Source: Roseitranquillus sp963709765
GTDB lineage: Bacteria > Pseudomonadota > Alphaproteobacteria > Rhodobacterales > Rhodobacteraceae
Assembly: GCA_963709765.1 (NCBI GenBank)
Contig: CAVPXL010000001.1
Span: forward strand, 310,001 to 374,000
Length of the DNA: 64,000 nucleotides
Direction of reading: 5' to 3'
Position 1 is the first letter of the stretch. Each line of letters begins with the position of its first letter. Below, one piece after another: positions 42,225 to 50,447 of this stretch. The translations under genes and the position numbers were made by a program. The notes below the pieces were generated by a model, which made no database searches, was not told where the DNA came from, and worked only from the letters and a program-made list of their open reading frames with translations.

Positions 42225-42669
42225 CAAAAATTCGCCCCCAGGACGCTGATATGCCTGAACAATATATCTATGCGACAAATCGTCATCCAAAGTTCAATTT
42301 CTAGTTGCGGCGCCTGAACGGCTTCATTAACTACAAGGCGGGGAGCGAGGCTGAATTTCGCCGATGGCAAATTCGACAACTTGACGCCTCTGCGACGCCG
42401 TATCCTGTGGATAAGTCTGTGCGCAATTCCGTCAGGGCGGCGGCACTTCCCGGAAGCTCTGGAAAATTCGTTCGCCGCCTGAGATTTGCCGCAGCGTCAC
42501 GCATGCGTCTGGGTTGCTCCCGAGAGCAGATCATTGACCGCTGGGCGCAAGTTCCGTAGGAAAGGCGCCAGACGGGCGGCTTTTCCACAAGCTGCGGCCA
42601 TCCGGGCCGGCCCCATCTGCCATCGATGCGCGGGCCATGGAAGCGGTCCGTATCTTCAAACGGATCCTC
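42225..42669. other. AT-richer intergenic region with DnaA-box matches, before the DEAD-box gene
   Basis: This 445-base gap is poorer in G+C than its surroundings, notably 42240-42310. It holds a 17-codon frame at 42251-42304 (MPEQYIYATNRHPKFNF) without a clear ribosome site, a TTGACG at 42381-42386, a perfect DnaA-box sequence TGTGGATAA at 42406-42414 (reverse strand TTATCCACA) and a second match TTTTCCACA at 42581-42589. It probably contains the promoter and a long leader for the helicase gene. Confidence 0.4.
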
Positions 42670-44139
42670 ATGACCAAATTCAGCGACCTCAATCTCGACC
42701 CCAAAGTTCTCAAAGCCGTGGAAGAGGCGGGCTACGATACGCCCACCCCGATCCAGTCGGGCGCAATTCCCCCGGCGCTTCAGGGCCGCGACGTCCTTGG
42801 AATTGCCCAGACGGGCACGGGCAAGACGGCCTCCTTCACTCTGCCGATGATCACGATGCTCGGCAAGGGCCGCGCACGGGCGCGGATGCCGCGCAGCCTG
42901 GTCCTGGCGCCGACGCGCGAGCTGGCCGCGCAGGTGGCCGAGAATTTCGACACATACGCGAAATATACCAGGCTCACCAAGGCTCTGCTTATCGGCGGCG
43001 TCAGCTTCAAGGAGCAGGACGCGCTGATCGACAAGGGCGTGGACGTGCTCATCGCGACACCCGGCCGCCTGCTCGACCATTTCGAGCGTGGCAAGCTGTT
43101 GCTGACCGGTGTGCAGATCATGGTCGTCGACGAGGCCGACCGGATGCTCGACATGGGGTTCATCCCGGACATCGAGCGGATCTTCAGCCTCACGCCCTTC
43201 ACCCGTCAGACTCTGTTCTTCTCGGCGACCATGGCCCCCGAGATCGAGCGGATCACGAACACGTTCCTCTCCGCGCCCGAGCGGATCGAGGTCGCCCGGC
43301 AGGCCACGGCATCCGAGACGATCGAACAGGGCGTCGTGATGTTCCGCGCCAGCCGCAAGGACCGCGCCGCAACGGAGAAGCGTCGTGTGCTGCGCGAATT
43401 GATCGAAGGCGAAGGCGAGGCGCTGAAAAACGCGATCATCTTCTGCAATCGCAAGTCCGAAGTCGATATCCTCTCGAAGTCGTTGAAGAAATACGGCTAC
43501 GACGCGGCGCCGATCCACGGTGACCTCGACCAGTCCCAACGGACACGCACGCTTGACGGATTCCGAGAAGGCACGCTGCGATTCCTGATCGCCTCGGACG
43601 TGGCCGCGCGCGGGCTCGACATCCCGGCGGTCAGTCACGTCATCAACTTCGACGTGCCAAGCCATGCCGAGGATTACATCCACCGGATCGGCCGCACCGG
43701 CCGTGCCGGACGTCAGGGCAAGACGATCATGATCTCGGCGCCGTCTGACGAAAGGAACCTCGAGGCGATCGAGAAACTGATCGAACGCGAAATTCCGCGC
43801 TTCGAAAATCCTTTGGGTGGCAAGGCCGAACCTGCCCCTGCCGCTACAGCCGAGCCCGCACCCGCCGCGCCCGCGCCCGCGCCCGAAGTCGAGACATCGG
43901 AGCAGAAGCCGCGCAAACGCGCCGGACGCCGCAAAGCGAAGTCCGACGAGGTTGCCGCCACTCCGCCCGAAGCCCCGGAGCAGGAGCCGGCCGCGCCGTC
44001 GGCCGGGGAGAACAGGCAGCCGCGCCGCAGCGCGCGCGGGGGCCGTCGGAACGGCCGCGCGGACGAGGAAATCGTCGGCATGGGCGACCACCTCCCCGAC
44101 TTCATCGCGCAGAGTTTCGCAGAGCGCCGGACCGGCTGA
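42670..44139 (+). CDS. DEAD-box RNA helicase, RhlE-like
   Basis: This 489-residue ATP-dependent RNA helicase helps ribosome assembly and mRNA turnover, often in the cold. Motifs: Q motif GYDTPTPIQSGAIPPAL, I AQTGTGKTASF, II VVDEADRMLDMG, III FFSATMAPEIE, V ASDVAARGLDIP and VI HRIGRTGRAG. Residues after about 385 are a low-complexity Ala/Pro/Glu then Arg-rich tail (GRRNGRADEEI) that would bind RNA. ATG 42670 is used; an upstream ATG at 42637 adds 11 codons. rnj lies convergent 128 bases downstream. Confidence 0.92.
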   Translation: MTKFSDLNLDPKVLKAVEEAGYDTPTPIQSGAIPPALQGRDVLGIAQTGTGKTASFTLPMITMLGKGRARARMPRSLVLAPTRELAAQVAENFDTYAKYTRLTKALLIGGVSFKEQDALIDKGVDVLIATPGRLLDHFERGKLLLTGVQIMVVDEADRMLDMGFIPDIERIFSLTPFTRQTLFFSATMAPEIERITNTFLSAPERIEVARQATASETIEQGVVMFRASRKDRAATEKRRVLRELIEGEGEALKNAIIFCNRKSEVDILSKSLKKYGYDAAPIHGDLDQSQRTRTLDGFREGTLRFLIASDVAARGLDIPAVSHVINFDVPSHAEDYIHRIGRTGRAGRQGKTIMISAPSDERNLEAIEKLIEREIPRFENPLGGKAEPAPAATAEPAPAAPAPAPEVETSEQKPRKRAGRRKAKSDEVAATPPEAPEQEPAAPSAGENRQPRRSARGGRRNGRADEEIVGMGDHLPDFIAQSFAERRTG

Positions 44140-44231
44140 AGGCCGGCCGCCGAGGCCGGATCGGACACCATGCTGGGCCCAGACGACCGAAATCAGGCGA
44201 GTTTCGCCACGTCGAGCACACACCGCCAAAG

Positions 44232-44259
44232 CCGGTCACCGCCGCAAGGCGGCGACCGG
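44232..44259 (-). terminator. Terminator at the end of the nuo-birA-coaX-rnj operon
   Basis: CCGGTCaCCGCC (44232-44243) and GGCGGcGACCGG (44248-44259) form a 12-position stem with a GCAA loop; the one mismatch becomes a G-U pair on the minus-strand transcript. It starts eight bases after the rnj stop and also faces the DEAD-box gene. Confidence 0.75.
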
Positions 44260-44267
44260 TTGCGCAG

Positions 44268-45938
44268 TCAGGCCGACAGACGGCTGACGACGACGTTCAC
44301 TTCAGGCTTCTTGCCGATCTCGTCCTGAGCTGTCTGGCGAACGCGGCGCCGAAGCGCCTCTTCGAGCGCCGCGTCATCGGCCAGCGTGCGGCGGTCGGCG
44401 CGCCCGACAAGCTGCGACAGATCCTCCTCCAGCACGTCGACGAGCGGCGCCTTCGAACGTCCTGTTTCGCTCAGCCCCATGACTTCACACCACGGGTCAC
44501 CCAGCGTCTCTCCATCCTCGTCCAGGATGAGCGTCACGGTGACGTGGCCGTTCAGGGCCATGCGGATCCGGTCGCGGACCACCCCGTCGAGCGCGCCGAC
44601 CTGAACCGCCCCGTCGACATAGACGCGGTCGGTGTCCACATGTTCGGCCAGATGCGGAGCATCGCCACTGAGGTCGAGCATGGTGCCATTCGGCGCGACA
44701 TAGGTTGCACAGCCGGCGGCCTCCGCCAGTTTCGCGTGCTCCCGCAGATGCCGGTGTTCGCCGTGCATCGGAATCACCATCTTCGGCGCGATCACCTTGT
44801 GCATCGTCTGCAGATCGGGTCGGTTCGCGTGCCCCGACACGTGATAAAGGCCCGCGCTGTCGTCCACCACGTCCACGCCCATTTCCGAAAAGGCGTTGAC
44901 GATGCGGATCACCCCGCGTTCGTTGCCGGGAATGGTCTTGGATGAGAACAGGAACAGATCGCCGTCAGCCATCTCGAGGCCCATGTACTTGCCCCGACTG
45001 AGCTGCGCCGACGCGGCGCGGCGCTCGCCCTGACTGCCGGTGACGATCAGCATCAGGTTTTCGCGCGGAAGGTCACGCGCGTCTTCGGGGGTGATCGTCG
45101 TCGGAAAGTCGCGCAAAACGCCCGAACGGCCGGCGACCTCGACCATGCGGCGCATCGCCCGGCCCAGCAGACAGACCGAGCGCCCTGCCCTGTGCCCCGC
45201 ATCGGCCAGGGTCTTGAGCCGCGCCACGTTGGACGCGAAGGTCGTGGCGACGACCATGCCGCGCGCCTCGGCAACGAGGCGGCCGATCTCCTGCGGCAGA
45301 ACACTCTCCGACCGGCCGGGATGGGGCACGAAGACATTCGTGGAATCGCAGACCAGCGCGCGCACGCCGTCATAGGCGATCTCTTCCCACAATCCGCGAT
45401 CGAACGCCTCGCCGACGATCGGCGCGGTATCGAGCTTGAAATCGCCGGTATGCACGATCCGTCCCGCCGGAGTGTCGATGACCAGGCCCGAACTTTCCGG
45501 AATCGAATGCGAAACCGGAACGAAACCGACGCGGAACGGCCCGGCCTCGACCGTTTCGGGCCAGGCATGCGTCTCGACCACGAGATCCGGGTCGAGACCG
45601 GCTTCCTGCAGCTTCAGGCGCGCGATGTTCGCGGTGAAGCGTCGTGCATGAACCGGCGCCTTGAGCCGTTGCCAGAGGTGGCCGACCGCCCCGACATGAT
45701 CCTCGTGCGCGTGCGTTATGAAGATCGCCTCGAGCCGATCGGCATTTTGCGCCAGCCACGTGACGTCGGGCAGGATCAGATCGACGCCCGGAGTCGTGTC
45801 CATGTCGGGAAACGTCACACCCAGATCCACGAGGATCAGACGCTCCGCTCCCGCCGGCCCGTAGCCGTAGACGTAGGCATTCATTCCGATCTCGCCGGCC
45901 CCCCCGAGGGGCAGGTAGATCAGCCGGTTTGCGGTCAT
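44268..45938 (-). CDS. rnj: Ribonuclease J
   Basis: This 556-residue metallo-beta-lactamase/beta-CASP nuclease degrades and matures RNA from its 5' end and internally. The metal site is FITHAHEDHVGAVGHLW near residues 70-86; the beta-CASP region has VTGSQGERRAASAQLSRG and the later HVSGHANRPDL; a C-terminal domain completes the length. The ATG at 45938 overlaps the coaX stop by four bases (ATGA), so it is translationally coupled at the end of the nuo operon. The frame is open upstream but no similarity extends there. Confidence 0.94.
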   Translation of the reverse strand: MTANRLIYLPLGGAGEIGMNAYVYGYGPAGAERLILVDLGVTFPDMDTTPGVDLILPDVTWLAQNADRLEAIFITHAHEDHVGAVGHLWQRLKAPVHARRFTANIARLKLQEAGLDPDLVVETHAWPETVEAGPFRVGFVPVSHSIPESSGLVIDTPAGRIVHTGDFKLDTAPIVGEAFDRGLWEEIAYDGVRALVCDSTNVFVPHPGRSESVLPQEIGRLVAEARGMVVATTFASNVARLKTLADAGHRAGRSVCLLGRAMRRMVEVAGRSGVLRDFPTTITPEDARDLPRENLMLIVTGSQGERRAASAQLSRGKYMGLEMADGDLFLFSSKTIPGNERGVIRIVNAFSEMGVDVVDDSAGLYHVSGHANRPDLQTMHKVIAPKMVIPMHGEHRHLREHAKLAEAAGCATYVAPNGTMLDLSGDAPHLAEHVDTDRVYVDGAVQVGALDGVVRDRIRMALNGHVTVTLILDEDGETLGDPWCEVMGLSETGRSKAPLVDVLEEDLSQLVGRADRRTLADDAALEEALRRRVRQTAQDEIGKKPEVNVVVSRLSA

Positions 45939-46708
45939 GGATTGTCCTCGTTGAAACTCTGGATGACCGTAAGGCCGTGGATGGTGAGATCCTCTTCGAT
46001 CATGTCGAAGAGGACGTCGCCCTGGGCGAAAAGCGGCGCGAGACCACCGGTGCCGACGATTCGCATCGGCCGGTCGTATTCGCCACGGATACGTTCGCAG
46101 ACGCCACGAACCAAGCCGATATATCCCCAGAAGACGCCCGATTGCATGCATTCGACCGTGTTGGTCCCGATGACCTTCTGCGGTCGCGTCACATCCACAT
46201 GCGGCAGGGCCGCGGCAGCCTGGTGAAGCGCCTCGAGGCTGAGATTGACGCCGGGCGCGATGACGCCGCCGACATAGGCACCATCCTGCGCGACCACGTC
46301 GAAGGTGGTGGCCGTACCGAAATCCACGACGACGAGGTCTCCGCCATGCCGGTCAAAGGCACCGGCGGTGTTGACCAGGCGGTCCGGGCCGACCTGCGTG
46401 CCTTCATCGACCCGGGGCATGACCGGCAGGCGACATTCGGGCTTGCCGACGACGAGAGGGCGGCAATCGAAGTAGCGCCCGCACAGGACCCGCAGGTTGA
46501 ACACCACGCGCGGCACGGTGGACGAGACGATCACGCGGTCGATCGCGACTTCCAGATCATGCAGTTTCATGAGCGTCCGAAGCCAGACATAGTACTGGTC
46601 GGCCGTTCGCTGATGCTCTGTCGAGGCGCGCCATTGGGCCAGGAACCGGGTCCCGTCCCAGATCGCGAAGACGGTGTTGGTGTTGCCCACATCAATGCAA
46701 AGAAGCAT
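45935..46708 (-). CDS. coaX: Type III pantothenate kinase
   Basis: This 257-residue enzyme phosphorylates pantothenate, the first step to coenzyme A. ASKHA-fold motifs are LCIDVGNTNTVFAIWDG at the N-terminus, VGPDRLVNTAGAFDRHG, VVDFGTATTFDVV near residue 130 and GGVIAPGVNLSLEAL near 155. Length is typical. It lies four bases after birA and overlaps rnj, within the transcript that continues from nuoN. Confidence 0.94.
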   Translation of the reverse strand: MLLCIDVGNTNTVFAIWDGTRFLAQWRASTEHQRTADQYYVWLRTLMKLHDLEVAIDRVIVSSTVPRVVFNLRVLCGRYFDCRPLVVGKPECRLPVMPRVDEGTQVGPDRLVNTAGAFDRHGGDLVVVDFGTATTFDVVAQDGAYVGGVIAPGVNLSLEALHQAAAALPHVDVTRPQKVIGTNTVECMQSGVFWGYIGLVRGVCERIRGEYDRPMRIVGTGGLAPLFAQGDVLFDMIEEDLTIHGLTVIQSFNEDNP

Positions 46709-46711
46709 GGA

Positions 46712-47476
46712 TCAGGGTCCGTCCTGGAAATAGATATCGGCCGCGGCAATGGCGTGGAGACCATCGGCTGTATCGAGCACAAGCGCACCGCTCTCGTCCA
46801 TCGTCCGGAAGAGTCCGGTCCGGCTCGACCGGCTGGTGCGCGCGGTGATCGTCTCGCCGACCCGCGCGGCGCGCGCCAGCCAGGCATCCCGGATCGGCGC
46901 GAAGCCCCCCGCCGCATAAGCCGCCTCGCGCGCGGCGAAAGCCGGCGCCAGCGCGTCGAGAAGCTCGGTCGGCGCGATGACCGATCCGGTTTCGGCGCGC
47001 ACCGAAGTCGGGCGCAGCGCTCCCGGTTCCACTGCTTCGGGCGCCGGAGCGGCCATGAGGTTTACTCCGATGCCGATCACCAGATGATCGACGCGCCCGC
47101 CGCTTCCCCCACTCTCCAGAAGAATGCCAGCGACCTTGCCCCCGTTCAGCAGGACATCGTTCGGCCATTTGAGCGCCAGTGCCGCCCCCTGCCCGGTCAG
47201 CGCGGCGAGCGCGTCGCGGAGCGCAAGCGCGGCCACGAACGAGAGGAGCGCGGCTTGCGCCACACTCCCCGCGGGCCGGCAAAGAAGGCTTGCCGCGAAA
47301 TTGCCCTCCGGCATCTCCCAGGCTCGTCCCCTGCGACCGCGCGGCGCGCTCTGGTGCAGGGCCAGGATCCAGGCCGGCGCCGCCAGACCCTCGAGGCGAC
47401 GGAGAGCTTCGGCGTTGGTGCTGTCGGTTTCGGTCAGGATCAAACGGCCGGTGCCGGCCGGCCAGTCACTGGACAA
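46712..47476 (-). CDS. birA: Biotin--[acetyl-CoA-carboxylase] ligase
   Basis: This enzyme of about 254 residues attaches biotin to carboxylases through biotinyl-AMP. The biotin loop reads APRGRRGRAWEMPEGNFAAS, the catalytic Lys is in LALKWPNDVLLNGGKVAGIL, and VIGIGVNL follows. There is no N-terminal helix-turn-helix, so it is the enzyme-only form. The start is probably TTG at 47476, inside the end of nuoN (overlap 11 bases); no ATG lies in the right place. coaX follows three bases later. Confidence 0.9.
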   Translation of the reverse strand: MSSDWPAGTGRLILTETDSTNAEALRRLEGLAAPAWILALHQSAPRGRRGRAWEMPEGNFAASLLCRPAGSVAQAALLSFVAALALRDALAALTGQGAALALKWPNDVLLNGGKVAGILLESGGSGGRVDHLVIGIGVNLMAAPAPEAVEPGALRPTSVRAETGSVIAPTELLDALAPAFAAREAAYAAGGFAPIRDAWLARAARVGETITARTSRSSRTGLFRTMDESGALVLDTADGLHAIAAADIYFQDGP

Positions 47477-48902
47477 GGGATGCCGCCGCGACGCCTGCGG
47501 CTGCCTCCACTCCGAACAGGTTGACGACACCCAGGACCATCACAGCCGCCGAAACCACGAGGAACCCCCACAGGATCGGCGACCCCGACGCGTCGATCCC
47601 CTCGCCCGCCTCACCGAAATACATCAGGAAGACGATACGCAGGTAGTAGAAGGCGTTGATCACCGCCGCAATGACGCCGAGGATCGCAAGCCAGCCCAGA
47701 CCGGCCTGCACGGCGGCGCTGAGGACGATGAACTTGCCGAAGAACCCGAGCAGCGGCGGCACGCCCGCGAGGCTGAAGAGGAGGATCAGCATGGCCAGCG
47801 CCCGCAGCGGGTCGGCGCGCGAGAACATCGACAGCGACCGCAGGTCGGTCACCGGCATCCCGTCGCGCTCCATCGACAGGATGAAGGCGAAGGTTCCGAC
47901 GCTCATCACCACGTAGATCGCCATGTAGATCAACATCGCCTGGACACCGAAGGTCGTCCCGGCGGCGAGACCCATCAGGGCGTACCCCATGTGGGCGATC
48001 GATGAATAGGCCATCAGTCGCTTGATGTTGGTCTGCCCGATCGCGGCGACCCCGCCGAGGAACATCGAAACGACGCTCAGGAAAGCAAGGATCTGCTGCC
48101 AGTCGGCGGTGATGCCGCCGAACCCGTCATGCAGGACGCGCGCGAACATGGCCATCGCGGCGACCTTGGGGGCCGTCGCGAAGAACGCCGTCACCGGCGT
48201 CGGCGAGCCCTCGTAGACGTCGGGCGTCCACATGTGAAACGGCGCGGCTGATACCTTGAACGCGATGCCTGTGGCCACGAAAACCAGCCCGAAGAGCAGA
48301 CCGAGCGGCGCCGCGCCCAGGCGAGTCGCGTCGAGGATCCCGACGAAAAGGGTCGTGCCGGCATAGCCGTAGGTGAGCGACGCGCCGTAGAGCAGAAGGC
48401 CGGACGACAGGGAGCCGAGCACGAAGTATTTAAGTCCGGCTTCGGTGGAGCGCGCGCTGTCGCGCCGCAACGCGGCAACAACATAGAGCGACAGGGATTG
48501 AAGTTCGAGGCCCATGTAGAGCGCCATCAGATCCCCGGCCGAGACCATGACCATCATGCCGACGCAGGCCAGCGTCAACAGCAGCGGATACTCGAAGCGC
48601 AGCAGGCCACGCCGGGCCATGTAGCCCTCGCTCATCAGAAGGACCGCCGATGCCGAGAGCAGGATCGCGACCTTGGAGAACCGCGCGAAGGCATCGTCGA
48701 CGAACATTCCTCCGAAACCCAGCGACAGGCCCGCGCCACCAAGGCCGATCCAGATGCCGGTCAGAGCCAGCAGCGCGGCGGTGACCCACACCAGGAGCGG
48801 GGCCAGCTTGTCCTTCCCGCCATAGACCGCGAACAGCAGGGCGCCCATCGCATAGAGCGACAGCAGGATCTCGGGAAGGATGATGGAGAGGTCGCGGCTC
48901 AT
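47466..48902 (-). CDS. nuoN: NADH-quinone oxidoreductase subunit N
   Basis: This 478-residue membrane protein is one of three antiporter-like proton-pumping subunits of complex I. About 14 helices are visible. The conserved family block with the TM7 Lys is in GIAFKVSAAPFHMWTPDVYE near residue 230, and NIKRLMAYSSIAHMGYALMG near 300 carries the next. The Glu equivalent of TM5 is in LGLELQSLSLYVVAAL. Its start is seven bases after nuoM. Its end overlaps birA. Confidence 0.96.
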   Translation of the reverse strand: MSRDLSIILPEILLSLYAMGALLFAVYGGKDKLAPLLVWVTAALLALTGIWIGLGGAGLSLGFGGMFVDDAFARFSKVAILLSASAVLLMSEGYMARRGLLRFEYPLLLTLACVGMMVMVSAGDLMALYMGLELQSLSLYVVAALRRDSARSTEAGLKYFVLGSLSSGLLLYGASLTYGYAGTTLFVGILDATRLGAAPLGLLFGLVFVATGIAFKVSAAPFHMWTPDVYEGSPTPVTAFFATAPKVAAMAMFARVLHDGFGGITADWQQILAFLSVVSMFLGGVAAIGQTNIKRLMAYSSIAHMGYALMGLAAGTTFGVQAMLIYMAIYVVMSVGTFAFILSMERDGMPVTDLRSLSMFSRADPLRALAMLILLFSLAGVPPLLGFFGKFIVLSAAVQAGLGWLAILGVIAAVINAFYYLRIVFLMYFGEAGEGIDASGSPILWGFLVVSAAVMVLGVVNLFGVEAAAGVAAASLVQ

Positions 48903-48908
48903 GTGTCC

Positions 48909-50447
48909 TCAGTTCCGGGCCAGCATCGTGTCGCCGGCCTCAAGCAATGCGGTCTGATAGTTCGAAACCAGCGCCTCGACGGAAGGGCCGATGATGTCGG
49001 TCACGAGGCTCGGATAGACGCCGAGCAGCAGCGTCATCACGACGAGCGGCGCGAAGATCGCCTTCTCGCGGCGGTCCATTTCGGTGATCGACTTGAGGCT
49101 TTCCTTGATGAGCGCCCCGAAGACGACCCGGCGATAGAGCCAGAGCGCATATCCCGCCGACAGGATCACCCCCGACGTGGCGACAAGGGCGACCCAGGTG
49201 TTCGCCTGGAAGATCCCCATCAGCGTCAGGAATTCGCCCACGAAACCGCTGGTGCCCGGCAGCCCCACATTGGCCATGGTGAACAGCATGAAGATCGCGG
49301 CATAAGCCGGCATCCGGTTCACGAGGCCGCCATAGGCGTCGATCTGGCGGGTGTGCATCCGGTCGTAGATCACGCCGACGCAGAGGAAGAGCGCGCCCGA
49401 GACGAACCCGTGGCTGATCATCTGGAATATCGCGCCGTCAAGGCCTTGCTGGTTCGCCGCGAAGATTCCTGCCGTGACATATCCCATATGGGCGACCGAG
49501 GAATAGGCGATCAGCTTCTTCATGTCCTCCTGCACCAGCGCGACGAGGCTGGTGTAGACGATGGCGATGGCGCTCAGCCACAGGACCAGAGGTGCGAGTA
49601 CATCCGAGGCGACCGGAAACATCGGCAGGCTGAAGCGCAGGAACCCGTAGCCGCCCATCTTCAGCAGGATTGCCGCCAGCACCACCGACCCGGCGGTCGG
49701 GGCCTGAACGTGGGCGTCGGGCAACCAGGTATGGACCGGCCACATCGGCATTTTCACCGCGAACGAGGCGAAGAAGGCGAGCCAGAGCAATGTCTGCACC
49801 CCGCCCGCCAGTTGCAGGCCCATGACCATGATCGGTGCCGAGGGGAAATCCGCGTTGAGAAGCTGCGCGATGTCGGTGGTGCCGGCGAGGACGGCCATGG
49901 TGATCATCGCGACCAGCATCAGAACCGAGCCGAGGAAGGTGTAGAGGAAGAACTTGAAGGCGGCGTAGATCCGCTCCTTGCCGCCCCAGATGCCGATGAT
50001 CAGGAACATCGGGATGAGACCGCCCTCGAAGAACAGGTAGAACAGCACCAGATCGAGCGCGCAGAAGACGCCCAGCATCAGCGTTTCGAGCATCAGGAAC
50101 GCGATCATGTATTCCTTGACCCGGTGCGTCACGTTCCAGCACGCGGCGATGGTCAGCGGCATGAGGAAGGTGGTCAGCATCACGAACAGCACCGAGATGC
50201 CGTCGACGCCCATCTTGTAGCTCAACCCAAGGATCCACGGCCGTTCCTCGACGAACTGGAAGCCCGGGTCAGCGGGATCGAAGCCCGCCAGGAGAAACAG
50301 CGAAACCAGGAACGTCGCCGAAGTGGCAATCATCGCCAGCCACTTTGCATTGCGCTGCGCCGCGTCGTCCTCGCCGCGCAGGAACAGCGCGAGGATCGCC
50401 GCCGCGACGGCCGGCAGGAACGTGATGATGGAAAGAAGGTTGTCCAT
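48909..50447 (-). CDS. nuoM: NADH-quinone oxidoreductase subunit M
   Basis: This 512-residue antiporter-like subunit of complex I has the conserved Glu in LFYLFFEGGLIPMFLIIGIW near residue 145, the TM7 Lys/His block in FAVKMPMWPVHTWLPDAHVQ near 235, and the KKLIAYSSVAHMGYVTAG block near 305. It starts directly after the nuoL stop and is followed by nuoN after seven bases. Length is normal. Confidence 0.96.
   Translation of the reverse strand: MDNLLSIITFLPAVAAAILALFLRGEDDAAQRNAKWLAMIATSATFLVSLFLLAGFDPADPGFQFVEERPWILGLSYKMGVDGISVLFVMLTTFLMPLTIAACWNVTHRVKEYMIAFLMLETLMLGVFCALDLVLFYLFFEGGLIPMFLIIGIWGGKERIYAAFKFFLYTFLGSVLMLVAMITMAVLAGTTDIAQLLNADFPSAPIMVMGLQLAGGVQTLLWLAFFASFAVKMPMWPVHTWLPDAHVQAPTAGSVVLAAILLKMGGYGFLRFSLPMFPVASDVLAPLVLWLSAIAIVYTSLVALVQEDMKKLIAYSSVAHMGYVTAGIFAANQQGLDGAIFQMISHGFVSGALFLCVGVIYDRMHTRQIDAYGGLVNRMPAYAAIFMLFTMANVGLPGTSGFVGEFLTLMGIFQANTWVALVATSGVILSAGYALWLYRRVVFGALIKESLKSITEMDRREKAIFAPLVVMTLLLGVYPSLVTDIIGPSVEALVSNYQTALLEAGDTMLARN

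Noticed and set aside
42225..42669. This region as the chromosomal replication origin.
   Set aside because: Two DnaA-box matches are too few, there is no AT-rich unwinding element of useful length, and usual alphaproteobacterial origin neighbours are absent.
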